A stretch of DNA of 64,000 bases from Marinirhabdus sp963799365 (lineage in GTDB: Bacteria; Bacteroidota; Bacteroidia; Flavobacteriales; Flavobacteriaceae). The notes below the pieces were generated by a model. The model was not told the origin of the DNA, made no database searches, and saw only the letters and a list, made by a program, of their open reading frames with translations. Numbering within the stretch: position 1 is the stretch's first letter; each line of letters begins with the position of its first letter. Shown in pieces: positions 25,925 to 34,635 of this stretch. The DNA lies in contig CAWCWV010000016.1 of NCBI GenBank assembly GCA_963799365.1, forward strand, positions 248,001 through 312,000. The letters are read 5' to 3'. Made by a program: the position numbers and the translations under genes.

Positions 25925-26823
25925 AATGTTTGAAGTTTAGCAAGTTCTTCGAATAGTTCTTTCTCTTTGGCTGAAAGTTTTTCAGGAATTGTGATTTTGT
26001 AAGTGATGTAAAAATCTCCAAAGCTATCTTCCTTTTTATATTTTGGGAATCCTTTTCCTTTCAACTTTACTTTGGTATTGTTTTGAGTTCCTGGTTTCAC
26101 CTTCAATTTCACCTTACTCATAAAGGTGTCTACCGTAATATCTCCTCCCAAAACTGCAGTATATAAGTTTAAGTTTACAGTATGGTACAAATCGGCTTTG
26201 TCTCTTTTAAATTGGGTGTTGTTATGAATTTTGAAAGTAATAAATAAATCGCCTTTAGGCCCCCCACCAGCGCCTTCTCCACCGTGACCTTTTATTTTTA
26301 TTGTTTGACCATCTTCAACACCAGCTGGAATGGTGAGTCGTATATTTTTTCCGTTTATTGTGAGCGTTTGTTTTTGAGCTGAGTATACATCGGTTAAATT
26401 AATCTGAAGGGAGGCATTAAAATCCTGTCCTTTAAATTGTGCTGAGCGTCCAAAACCGCCGTCGCCACGAGCACCACCAAACATAGACTCAAAAAAATCT
26501 GAATACCCGGTAGGATCACCACCAAAGCCGCCAAAATCCTGCTGTCCAGATTGTCGTTGGTATTGCTGTTGTTGCCTGGCACTTTCTATATCATCCGCAT
26601 GCTTCCAGTCTTTGCCGTGTGTATCGTATTTTTTACGATTTTCAGGATTACTCAATACCTCATTAGCTTCATTTACTTCTTGAAATTTTTGTTGCGCTTC
26701 GGGGTCATTAGGATTCACATCGGGATGGAATTTCCTTGCCTGTTTACGGTAGGCTTTTTTTATTTCCTGTTCCGTAGCGTTTTTATCTATACCTAGAACC
26801 TTGTAGTAATCTATAAATGCCAT
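25921..26823 (-). CDS. cbpA: J-domain co-chaperone CbpA
   Basis: A 300-residue class B J-protein that stimulates DnaK ATPase. J-domain 1-70 with HPD (33-35); a Gly/Gln-rich linker (about 80-130); then two DnaJ C-terminal beta domains (FNASLQINLTDVYSAQKQ; LDGGDI-like VLGGDITVDT). The four-cysteine zinc finger of true DnaJ is absent, so CbpA is the better name. Tight operon with cbpM downstream (4-base overlap) and the ATP-grasp gene upstream (10 bases). Confidence 0.95.
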   Translation of the reverse strand: MAFIDYYKVLGIDKNATEQEIKKAYRKQARKFHPDVNPNDPEAQQKFQEVNEANEVLSNPENRKKYDTHGKDWKHADDIESARQQQQYQRQSGQQDFGGFGGDPTGYSDFFESMFGGARGDGGFGRSAQFKGQDFNASLQINLTDVYSAQKQTLTINGKNIRLTIPAGVEDGQTIKIKGHGGEGAGGGPKGDLFITFKIHNNTQFKRDKADLYHTVNLNLYTAVLGGDITVDTFMSKVKLKVKPGTQNNTKVKLKGKGFPKYKKEDSFGDFYITYKITIPEKLSAKEKELFEELAKLQTL

Positions 26824-26833
26824 AAATGTTTAT

Positions 26834-27874
26834 TTAAAGTGTCGCCAACATTTTATTTTCTAAATATCCTTCATAGGTTTTCTTATAAGCAACTTTTCGT
26901 TCAATGGCCTCAACCACAGCGGCTGCAAAATCTTTTTCATAAGCATGTCCCATCATATTAAGTCCGCCAGGCGAGAATACATTTATCTCCATTAATTTAT
27001 CTCCAACAATATCAATACCAACTAGAAACATACCGTCTTGCACTAATTTTGGACGTACAATTTCTGCGAGTTCCAGCATTTGTTTGGTTACTTTTACTTT
27101 GTCCGGACGTCCTCCAGCGTGAATGTTGCTGCGTATATCGCCTTCAGCATTTACCCGTTGAATTACGGCATATTCTCCATCTATCTGCAGCGGTTCTCCG
27201 TTCATTAGTATAAGCCGGGTATCGCCTTTTGTTGCGGCAGGAAGATATTCTTGTGCAATTACATAACCGTCACGGCAAATAGCCTCAATGGTCTGGCTAA
27301 GATTGTGTTCGTTCTTTTTATCCATCATAAAAACATTGGTGCCGCCAGAACCTTTTAAAGGTTTTAGAATCATCTTTTGTTTTTGTTTTTTGAAAAATGC
27401 TCGAATTTCTTCCTCATCTCTTGTAATGATGGTTTCGGGACGCAATATTTCAGGAAAATGCTGAAAGTACATTTTATTTACTGCACTGGCTAAGGTTGTG
27501 GGATGGTTAAGTACTAATACGTTATTTCTTACCGCAATTTCGCCAAAAATAAAGGCAGCATTTTGCGCCCATTCGCGTTCCCCTATTTCATCACTGGGAT
27601 CGTTTCGCAAAAAGAGTACGTCTAGATTTTCAGAAGAAATAGGAGTTAATTCCTGTTCCTGTAATGCTTTAAAATAGTTTTCCTGGCTCTTAAACTTTCT
27701 ATCTGTTAGTGTTTTACATCGGGCCATTAAATTTCCTTCGCTGGCATATCCCAATTCACCTACACCAATATAGGATACTGTATGTCCTCGTTTATATGCG
27801 GCATAGCCTATGGTAGGTGTTGTGTATTTTGCCTGTTCAGTTTCGTGACTGTTTATAATAAATGCTATGTTCAT
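26834..27874 (-). CDS. GshB-like ATP-grasp ligase
   Basis: A 346-residue ATP-grasp enzyme most like prokaryotic glutathione synthetase. Pre-ATP-grasp domain 1-130; P-loop-like KPLKGSGG (171-178); GDTRLIL (217-223); GIDIVGD with Asp288 and MEINVFSP with Glu296 and Asn298, the magnesium-binding set. It lies 7 bases after a DUF1704 gene and 10 before cbpA. No gshA is nearby, and bshC and ytxJ point to bacillithiol as the cell's thiol, so glutathione synthesis is unlikely. It probably forms a peptide bond to another carboxylate: a small metabolite or a protein C-terminus. That last point is inference. Confidence 0.85.
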   Translation of the reverse strand: MNIAFIINSHETEQAKYTTPTIGYAAYKRGHTVSYIGVGELGYASEGNLMARCKTLTDRKFKSQENYFKALQEQELTPISSENLDVLFLRNDPSDEIGEREWAQNAAFIFGEIAVRNNVLVLNHPTTLASAVNKMYFQHFPEILRPETIITRDEEEIRAFFKKQKQKMILKPLKGSGGTNVFMMDKKNEHNLSQTIEAICRDGYVIAQEYLPAATKGDTRLILMNGEPLQIDGEYAVIQRVNAEGDIRSNIHAGGRPDKVKVTKQMLELAEIVRPKLVQDGMFLVGIDIVGDKLMEINVFSPGGLNMMGHAYEKDFAAAVVEAIERKVAYKKTYEGYLENKMLATL

Positions 27875-27881
27875 TTTTTTG

Positions 27882-29705
27882 TTAGTTTAGTAAATCGGTG
27901 AGTTGTATTCCCTTTCTTAAATTCTCTAAGCGTTCTTTCACACTGTGACGTTCTAAAAATCTTGGTAGTACAGGTTTTTTTAGAACCGCTCTATGCATTA
28001 ATTCTTCAATGAGCGGCACGTGGTTGGTATTAAATTTTCCAGCGTATAAGGTTTCTAATTTTCCATCATTTTTAAGGTACTCCAAAACATTCATTAAGCC
28101 AGCGAGATATACTGCATCTTTTGTAAGTCCGCCACCACGATATATACGCATGGTAATGTAATAGCTGGTACGGGCAGGAAAACTGTGCATGTCTTTCAGC
28201 AGTTTAAAAGTTTCAATAAACGAAGCACCCATGACCAAACTATGCGCAGCCAAGACCCGTCCTGCCAACAATCGTAATCTGTTTACCGTGAGCCCATCTA
28301 CTAAGTATTCTGCTAAAACAGCTAGGCCTTCCTGCAATTGATCATAGCCCGCAAAGCCAGCGTACATTTGCTTTATGGGTTGTCTTTTTCCGTTACAATA
28401 GGTGAGGATGTGGGTAGCTACCTCATGCTGTATTAAAGCATCACAACGGTTAGCATCTATGGACATTTGGTCACTTATGAGTAAGGTTGTTTCTGAAACC
28501 ATGATCCCTGCCACATCTTTTCTAATCTCCAAGGAGAGATTTAACTGCGGAAACTTATCTTGATAATAATCTATTTCTTTTTGAGCATGAACGGCAAAAT
28601 CGTCACAACTAAATTTTTCAATATGGGAAGGTGGATCACCCTCGGGAAATGCTTTTAGAATATCGCGAGCCCCTAGCAGTACCTCCTTTTCAATGGCTCC
28701 ATATAAACTTTCCCCCACAAAACGGAAACTATTGGTACCCCGCTCTTCCAGCATGGTAAGTTGCTTTTCGATTTCCAGTCGTTTGTCCCGCAAAATATAA
28801 GCCAGGGTGGGATCGTCTACCTTTTCCAGCGGAATGTCATATAATTTTCGTTTTTGCTGTTCGGGATCTAGGGCAACGAGTCTGTAATTGAAAGAGGGTG
28901 TTCTGGCGAAATTAGATTGTTCAAATTTCTCCCATTCCTGGGAGCTGTTTACGGGTGTGGTTCGCATTAAAAAGGACATGCCTTCACTAATTTCGGCTAA
29001 AGTATGATCGGCTTCCATAGTGATTCTGTCTAAGTTGGTTTTACCTAACATTAAATAATGTGCAAACGGATTGGAGGTCTGGACGCGAATAAATTCGTAT
29101 ACAGCTCGTTTGATGATTTCAGAAAATTGGGATGCGAATTTTCTATAAAAGATGGAAAACACCTGGTTTTCTTCAGGTCTTTGATAGATGGTGGGAACTG
29201 CCAAGCCAATAACCAGACTCCCAGTTTCTTTAGTTTCGTCCAGATCTAATAAGGGCTTCAATCTGTCTGGATGTCTATGGTGTGTATCTGAAATGATTGC
29301 TGAAACTTCGGGGTAAAGTAATCGCATATTATCAATTCCATCTTTAAGTGCTTTGATGGTGGCAGGAGCTTTTCCTTCCGGACAAGAGATTTCAAATTCG
29401 GCTTCGTGATCTTTTCTAAGGGGCCACATTTCAATTATAAGAAAGGAATTCAGTTTTTTTGATATTGAAGTAGCGAGGGTCTCAATTAACTTTGAAATAT
29501 CCACTGTATCCTTAATAATAATATAAGATGCCTGTGTTTTCAGCAAACCTGAAAAATATACATCGGGTTTTTTATAGCGGTACACACAAATGTAGGGTAA
29601 GACCTTATCAATATGTAGCAGGCCTCCTTCTGGTAGCAATTCATTTATAGGCACTTCATTTTCTAGCGTATCGCGTAGGGTGCGTAACAATTTTTTGTCC
29701 ATCAT
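27882..29705 (-). CDS. DUF1704 (QEGLA / MATCAP-like) metallopeptidase
   Basis: A 607-residue cytosolic protein of the DUF1704 family, labelled in databases as flavohemoglobin expression-modulating QEGLA motif protein. HEVATH (427-432) is an HExxxH zinc site and QEGLA (458-462) supplies a likely third ligand. Vertebrate members of this family (MATCAP, KIAA0895L) are tubulin carboxypeptidases that remove the C-terminal tyrosine. RIYRGGGLTKDAVYLAGL is another conserved block. No tubulin target is evident here, so the bacterial substrate is open. First gene of the operon with the ATP-grasp ligase. The first two codons are both ATG; either may be used. Confidence 0.88.
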   Translation of the reverse strand: MMDKKLLRTLRDTLENEVPINELLPEGGLLHIDKVLPYICVYRYKKPDVYFSGLLKTQASYIIIKDTVDISKLIETLATSISKKLNSFLIIEMWPLRKDHEAEFEISCPEGKAPATIKALKDGIDNMRLLYPEVSAIISDTHHRHPDRLKPLLDLDETKETGSLVIGLAVPTIYQRPEENQVFSIFYRKFASQFSEIIKRAVYEFIRVQTSNPFAHYLMLGKTNLDRITMEADHTLAEISEGMSFLMRTTPVNSSQEWEKFEQSNFARTPSFNYRLVALDPEQQKRKLYDIPLEKVDDPTLAYILRDKRLEIEKQLTMLEERGTNSFRFVGESLYGAIEKEVLLGARDILKAFPEGDPPSHIEKFSCDDFAVHAQKEIDYYQDKFPQLNLSLEIRKDVAGIMVSETTLLISDQMSIDANRCDALIQHEVATHILTYCNGKRQPIKQMYAGFAGYDQLQEGLAVLAEYLVDGLTVNRLRLLAGRVLAAHSLVMGASFIETFKLLKDMHSFPARTSYYITMRIYRGGGLTKDAVYLAGLMNVLEYLKNDGKLETLYAGKFNTNHVPLIEELMHRAVLKKPVLPRFLERHSVKERLENLRKGIQLTDLLN

Positions 29706-29788
29706 ATACAGTTAAAATTACTTAAAAAATGATTGAAAGAATGGTTAGTTTGCTGGATTAGGATATGTTTAACGTGGGCTTCGGTACA

Positions 29789-29828
29789 ATTTTCATTAGT
29801 TGAAAGCTAGATTTCAACTAATGAAAAT
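29789..29828. repeat. Perfect 17-bp inverted repeat, 6-nt loop
   Basis: ATTTTCATTAGTTGAAA (29789-29805), loop GCTAGA, and its exact reverse complement (29812-29828). No T-tract longer than four follows on either strand, so a standard terminator is not the obvious reading. Confidence 0.9.
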
Positions 29829-30051
29829 CACTCAGCCACCTTAGTTATTTATTGTAAAACCGTTTTTTTGTTTGCCCTCCCTAAAGGGAGCAAAAAATCT
29901 CAAATTAGTAAACATATCAAGATTAAGCCACCCTTTATGGTTGGGGTAAGCTTATTCGGTAATAAATGAACAATTCTCATTAATTAAGAGAATATAAAAT
30001 TAGTTAGAATTAATAATGAAATTTTAACAAAAAGGCTACTGAGTGATTTTC
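29823..30051. mobile_element. Candidate MITE-like element (13-bp terminal inverted repeats)
   Basis: GAAAATCACTCAG (29823-29835) and its exact complement CTGAGTGATTTTC (30039-30051) bound 229 bp of non-coding DNA with internal hairpins. No target-site duplication and no transposase are seen, so this is tentative; a regulatory origin is the alternative. Confidence 0.35.
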
Positions 30052-30105
30052 CATATAAAAAGCGAGGCATTTTATATGAAAAATTGTATCGAAGTAGTAT
30101 TTTTG
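30047..30105 (+). promoter_or_regulatory. guaA promoter overlapped by a dyad
   Basis: The -7 box TATTTTTG is 30098-30105, only 3 bases before the ATG. Upstream, CATATAAAA (30052-30060) and TTTTATATG (30070-30078) form a 9-bp inverted repeat that extends imperfectly to 30047-30083 across the -33 region, a good operator candidate. Confidence 0.5.
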
Positions 30106-30108
30106 CGG

Positions 30109-31638
30109 ATGCAAAACAACGTCCTAATCCTTGATTTCGGCTCACAGTACACACAGCTTATTGCAAGACGTGTGAGAGAATTAAATATCTACTGCGAAAT
30201 TCACCCATTCCACAAAGTACCAACAGATCTTTCCAATTTTAAAGCAGTGATTCTTTCGGGGAGTCCGCTTTCAGTAAGAAACGAAGACGCTGCCCATCCC
30301 GACCTTACCAGTATTAAAGGAAAATTACCTTTATTAGGTGTTTGTTATGGCGCACAATATTTGGCGCATTTTCACGGTGGAAGCGTAGAACCTTCAAATT
30401 TACGTGAATACGGAAGAGCAAAACTCTCCATGATTAAAGACGGTGAAGCATTATTTGAAAATATTCCAGAGAACACCCAAGTTTGGATGAGTCATAGTGA
30501 TACCATAGCTACGCTACCTGAAAATGGTGTGCGTCTGGCAAGTACTGCAGACGTTATGAACGCCGCTTACAAAATTGAAGGTGAAGAGACCTATGCGATA
30601 CAATTTCATCCAGAAGTATACCACTCTTCCCACGGTAAACAATTACTAGAGAATTTTCTGGTAAAAATGGCGGGTGTAGAACAGAGTTGGACTCCTGCAG
30701 CATTTGTAGACACTACAGTAGCAGAACTGAAGGCCAAAATTGGTTTAGATAAAGTAGTGCTGGGATTAAGCGGTGGTGTAGATTCTACAGTGGCCGCTGT
30801 ATTGTTACACAAAGCAATTGGTAAAAATTTATACTGTATTTTCGTCAACAACGGCTTGCTTCGTAAGAACGAATATGATAGTGTCCTTGAGCAATACAAG
30901 GACATGGGCCTGAACGTAAAAGGAGTAGATGCTTCGGAACGTTTTTTAAATGCCTTGGCAGGAAAGTCGGATCCTGAAGAAAAGCGGAAAGCAATTGGCG
31001 GCACCTTTATTGAAGTTTTTGACGACGAAGCCCACGAAATAACCGAAGTAACCTACTTGGCGCAAGGCACTATATATCCCGATGTGATAGAAAGTGTTTC
31101 TGTAAATGGACCTTCTGTAACCATTAAAAGCCATCACAATGTTGGTGGGTTGCCTGACTTTATGAAACTTAAAATTGTAGAACCTTTACGTATGCTTTTT
31201 AAAGATGAAGTGAGACGTGTAGGGGCACAATTAGGTATTGATAAAAAACTATTAGGACGTCACCCATTCCCAGGTCCAGGATTAGCCATTAGGATTTTAG
31301 GTGATATAACTGCTGAAAAAGTGCGTGTACTCCAAGAAGTAGATGCTATTTTTATTGAAGGATTACGTAAATGGGATTTATATGATAAAGTATGGCAAGC
31401 TGGCGCAATATTATTACCCGTGAACAGTGTAGGTGTAATGGGTGACGAGCGAACGTATGAAAAAGTAGTTGCCTTGAGAGCTGTAGAAAGTACTGATGGA
31501 ATGACTGCAGATTGGGTAAATTTACCTTATGAGTTTTTACAAGAAACGAGCAATCATATAATAAACCGGGTAAAAGGCGTTAATAGAGTAGTGTATGATA
31601 TAAGTAGCAAACCACCTGCGACTATTGAGTGGGAATAA
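30109..31638 (+). CDS. guaA: GMP synthase (glutamine-hydrolysing)
   Basis: Converts XMP to GMP using glutamine and ATP. 509 residues, full length. Class I glutamine amidotransferase domain: nucleophile Cys79 in GVCYGAQ, His167 and Glu169 in QFHPEV. ATP pyrophosphatase P-loop SGGVDS (221-226). C-terminal dimerisation domain ending IEWE, as in all GuaA. I start at ATG 30109 (MQNNVLILDFGSQ), the standard N-terminus; in-frame ATGs upstream add residues not found in the family and lie ahead of the promoter box. Confidence 0.98.
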   Translation: MQNNVLILDFGSQYTQLIARRVRELNIYCEIHPFHKVPTDLSNFKAVILSGSPLSVRNEDAAHPDLTSIKGKLPLLGVCYGAQYLAHFHGGSVEPSNLREYGRAKLSMIKDGEALFENIPENTQVWMSHSDTIATLPENGVRLASTADVMNAAYKIEGEETYAIQFHPEVYHSSHGKQLLENFLVKMAGVEQSWTPAAFVDTTVAELKAKIGLDKVVLGLSGGVDSTVAAVLLHKAIGKNLYCIFVNNGLLRKNEYDSVLEQYKDMGLNVKGVDASERFLNALAGKSDPEEKRKAIGGTFIEVFDDEAHEITEVTYLAQGTIYPDVIESVSVNGPSVTIKSHHNVGGLPDFMKLKIVEPLRMLFKDEVRRVGAQLGIDKKLLGRHPFPGPGLAIRILGDITAEKVRVLQEVDAIFIEGLRKWDLYDKVWQAGAILLPVNSVGVMGDERTYEKVVALRAVESTDGMTADWVNLPYEFLQETSNHIINRVKGVNRVVYDISSKPPATIEWE

Positions 31639-31724
31639 AGTGTGGCATGCCACTTGCAACTTTAATCATATTTTAAGAAGAACAAACCTGCTTTATCCGT
31701 ATTTTTAAGAAAAAGTAAAAAACC

Positions 31725-33647
31725 TTGATTCGAACATTGAAATACATCCTCTATTTTGCCATCGCAGGCTTCTTAATTGTAAGTTGCGACGCCATTTCAT
31801 CTCCAGTCCAAGAGTCTTACAAAAGCCATAAAGTTGTAAAAGGAGAAACTGTTTTTAGCATTGCTAAACAATACAATACGACCAAAGAAGCGATTTACGC
31901 GCTTAATCCAGATGCCAGAGATGGTGTGAAAGTAAATTCTGTATTAGTGATTCCGTCGCCAGACATAATCAGTAGTACGGGAGCTGGTTCATTTAAAATG
32001 CATAAAGTGAAGCGTAAAGAAACGCTTTTTGGTATTTCCCAGCAGTACGGTGTTTCTATGGACGACATTAAAAAATACAATAAACAGTTGTATGCGCAGC
32101 AAGTTAAAAAAGGAGAAAAATTACGCATTCCGATAGGAAAAAATGGACCCTCAGAAAATACCACAACTAATTCTTCAACTCCTTCTGAAGGAAATGATAA
32201 AGGTACCTACACCGTAAAACCAAAAGAAACAAAATTTGGAATAGCAAGAATGTACGGCATTACGGTTGCCGAATTGGAAGCAATGAATCCAGGATTAGGA
32301 GAAAATTTACCAGTAGCTACTAAACTAAATGTTCCAGCCAGCAAAGTTACTTCTGAAGCAGTAGACACCGAAAAATATACATTATACGAAGTACAACCGA
32401 AAGAAGGTTTTTATCGTTTAAAAGTAAAGTTTGGTTTGACAGAAGAGGAAATCGTTACTTTAAATCCCTATGCGAAAGATGGATTAAAAGAAGGTATGAT
32501 CTTAAAACTTCCAAAAGAGGATAAATTAATTTCTTCAAAGAATATATCCGAAGTGAATTTGGAAAACAAACTGAGCAATAAAAGTGATAAAAACATTGCA
32601 TTAATGCTTCCTTTTATGCTCAATAGAGCATCGGTAGATTCTGTAAGTAATAAAGAATTATTACAAAAAGAACGCACCATGCGCATAGCTTTAGATTTTT
32701 ACAGCGGTGCTTTAATGGCTGCAGAATTTGCGAAAGATAGAGGAATTTCTGTAACCATGAATGTATTTGATACGGAGGCGAGTGCTTCTAAAGTAGGTAC
32801 GCTAATTTCAGAAAATAATGTGGAAGATATGGATGCTGTCATTGGTCCTCTACTAAGTGCTAATATTACCAAGGCTTCTTCAGCTTTGAGTAGAAGTGAA
32901 GTTCCAGTTTTTTCACCCTTAAGCAATCGGAATATAAAAGCTGAACGTAATGTGTTCCAGACATTACCTTCAGAAGAAATGCTGGAAAATGGAATGATAC
33001 AATGGCTTAAAGAGAACAGCGCCGGAAAGAACATAGTATTAATTTCAGATGTGAAACGTGCGAAGCAAAAAAGTAAAATAGTAGCGGCAATTCCTTCGGT
33101 AAAAATAATTACACCCAGAGAAAAAGGTTTCTTATACATTGGGGATATAGACAAACATATGGCTCGTGGCACCGCAGATAATTGGGTGATTGTAGAAACT
33201 ACAAATGCTGTTTTGTTGAGTAATGTAGTGACGCTGCTCAATGGAATGCCAAGAGGTTATAATGTGAGAATGTTTACGTTGGATAAAAATGAAGCGTACG
33301 ACTTTGATGATATAAGTAATATGAATTTGGCTAGATTGGGCTTAACTTTTCCTTCGGTAAGTAAAAGCTATGCATACGATGATAAGGTGCCGTTTTTAAT
33401 TAGTTACAAAAATAAATACGGGGTGTTGCCAAATAAATTTGCCGTAAGAGGTTTTGATGTAACTTACGATGTATTGTTGCGTCTTGCATCTTCAAAAGAT
33501 TTATTCCAGGAAACCATTGGTGAGTTTGAAACAGAATATATTGAAAGTAAATTCAGGTACGAGCCTCAATCTAATGCTGGGTATGCAAACAGGGCAATGT
33601 ATATCTTACAATACAACAAAAAACTTCAATTTGACGTCGTAAAATGA
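31725..33647 (+). CDS. Lipoprotein with four LysM domains and a PBP1-like domain
   Basis: A 640-residue predicted lipoprotein (lipobox LIVSC, Cys21). Four LysM modules at about 33-77, 91-136, 160-204 and 219-263 (compare KGETVFSIAKQY and RKETLFGISQQYG) should bind peptidoglycan glycans. The C-terminal half (about 285-640) resembles a type 1 periplasmic binding fold (IALMLPFML..., DAVIGPLLSANITKA, VPVFSPLSN). It may sense or anchor at the cell wall. Starts are TTG only: 31725, or 31737 giving MKYILYF. A TATTTTTA box lies at 31700. Its stop overlaps the osmC-like ATG. Confidence 0.87.
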   Translation: MIRTLKYILYFAIAGFLIVSCDAISSPVQESYKSHKVVKGETVFSIAKQYNTTKEAIYALNPDARDGVKVNSVLVIPSPDIISSTGAGSFKMHKVKRKETLFGISQQYGVSMDDIKKYNKQLYAQQVKKGEKLRIPIGKNGPSENTTTNSSTPSEGNDKGTYTVKPKETKFGIARMYGITVAELEAMNPGLGENLPVATKLNVPASKVTSEAVDTEKYTLYEVQPKEGFYRLKVKFGLTEEEIVTLNPYAKDGLKEGMILKLPKEDKLISSKNISEVNLENKLSNKSDKNIALMLPFMLNRASVDSVSNKELLQKERTMRIALDFYSGALMAAEFAKDRGISVTMNVFDTEASASKVGTLISENNVEDMDAVIGPLLSANITKASSALSRSEVPVFSPLSNRNIKAERNVFQTLPSEEMLENGMIQWLKENSAGKNIVLISDVKRAKQKSKIVAAIPSVKIITPREKGFLYIGDIDKHMARGTADNWVIVETTNAVLLSNVVTLLNGMPRGYNVRMFTLDKNEAYDFDDISNMNLARLGLTFPSVSKSYAYDDKVPFLISYKNKYGVLPNKFAVRGFDVTYDVLLRLASSKDLFQETIGEFETEYIESKFRYEPQSNAGYANRAMYILQYNKKLQFDVVK

Positions 33648-34048
33648 GCACAGCTAAAGTAACATATCTAGGAAATTTGCGCACCGAATGTGAGCACCTT
33701 AAATCTGGTAGCACCTACATTACAGATGCTCCAACTGATAATAATGGTAAAGGAGAAGCCTTTTCACCAACCGATACCGTTGCTACAGGTTTGGCTAATT
33801 GTATGCTTACGATGATGGGAATTAAAGCTAAAGATCTAGGGGTAGATTTAACGACCAGTACAGCACTAGTAACAAAAACCATGGCTACCAATCCAAGACG
33901 TATTTCAAAAATTGAAGTTGAACTTTCATTACCGGCTAATATTTCAGAAAAAAATCAGAAAATTCTTGAAAACACAGCCAATACGTGCCCAGTTCATCAT
34001 AGTTTGCATCCTGCAATTGAAAAATTAATAAATTTTAATTGGGCATAG
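33644..34048 (+). CDS. OsmC/Ohr family protein
   Basis: A 134-residue OsmC-fold protein. Members reduce organic hydroperoxides with two cysteines: one candidate is in GLANCMLTMM (residue about 53), the other in NTCPVHHSL (about 117). Both are present, so it is probably catalytically active, in the YhfA-like small OsmC branch. The ATG overlaps the stop of the LysM gene (ATGA, 33644-33647), a translationally coupled pair. Confidence 0.93.
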   Translation: MSTAKVTYLGNLRTECEHLKSGSTYITDAPTDNNGKGEAFSPTDTVATGLANCMLTMMGIKAKDLGVDLTTSTALVTKTMATNPRRISKIEVELSLPANISEKNQKILENTANTCPVHHSLHPAIEKLINFNWA

Positions 34049-34098
34049 CTTTAAGGAATCAGGCTCAATATAAACTTTAAATATTCGTTATTACTTTA

Positions 34099-34635
34099 AT
34101 GAAAATTTTTGCAATCCTCTTTTTTACAATCTTTTTTATTCCTCTGGAGAGTGATAACATTAAGATGCAATGGAACGAAGATCGCCAACTTACCTGGAGC
34201 GATTTTAAAGGTGTGCCAGATGCAGGAGATAGCTTTGTGGCAAGCACCAATAGTGGGGTGTCATTTTCATTTTCATACAAAGTTAAAAATGGAAAAATGA
34301 CGATGGAGTATGAAGTACTTTGTAACTTTTATCCTGAATTGTCCTGGTACAAACCAAATCTGGTATCTCCGTACGTCTTAAAACACGAGCAAACACATTT
34401 TGATATTTCTGAACTCTATGCCCGCAAATTACGTAAGGCAATGGAAGAAACTTCATTTTCTAATACTCCGAAAGATGAGGTGAACGAAATCTACCAAAAC
34501 ATGGAAAGTGCACGTAGGGAACTACAAACCAAATACGATTTTGAAACCGATCATTCCAAAAATGAACCTGTTGAAATAAAATGGCGTAGGTTTATAGCCA
34601 AAGAACTGAAACACTATGAGCGCTGGAAATCTTAA
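34099..34635 (+). CDS. DUF922 putative zinc protease
   Basis: A 178-residue protein with a weak N-terminal signal or anchor (MKIFAILFFTIFFIPLES). LTWSDFKGVP (31-40) is the DUF922 opening motif; HEQTHFDISE (96-105) is an HExxH zinc site with the family's extra FD. Likely an envelope metalloprotease of unknown substrate. It overlaps the next gene by 20 bases and follows the osmC-like gene after 50 bases. Confidence 0.87.
   Translation: MKIFAILFFTIFFIPLESDNIKMQWNEDRQLTWSDFKGVPDAGDSFVASTNSGVSFSFSYKVKNGKMTMEYEVLCNFYPELSWYKPNLVSPYVLKHEQTHFDISELYARKLRKAMEETSFSNTPKDEVNEIYQNMESARRELQTKYDFETDHSKNEPVEIKWRRFIAKELKHYERWKS

Larger units (their letters stand above)
29706..30108. other. Gene-free spacer with nested inverted repeats
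   Basis: 403 bp between the divergent DUF1704 operon and guaA. No credible ORF. Contents: a 17-bp perfect hairpin (29789-29828); a 13-bp inverted repeat at 29823-29835 and 30039-30051 bounding about 229 bp; a CTCCC-TAAA-GGGAG hairpin in T/A-tracts near 29880-29895; ATTCTC/GAGAAT (29973-29993); and a dyad over the guaA promoter (30047-30083). It may be a degenerate MITE or an elaborate control region. No purine riboswitch is recognisable. Confidence 0.6.

Noticed and set aside
29706..30108. Purine riboswitch upstream of guaA
   Set aside because: No conserved purine-aptamer junction; the hairpins do not form the three-way arrangement, and the promoter box lies after them.
32699..33241. 180-codon minus-strand ORF opposite the LysM lipoprotein gene
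   Set aside because: Low-complexity Ser/Leu/Phe translation, no start signal, antisense to a clear gene.
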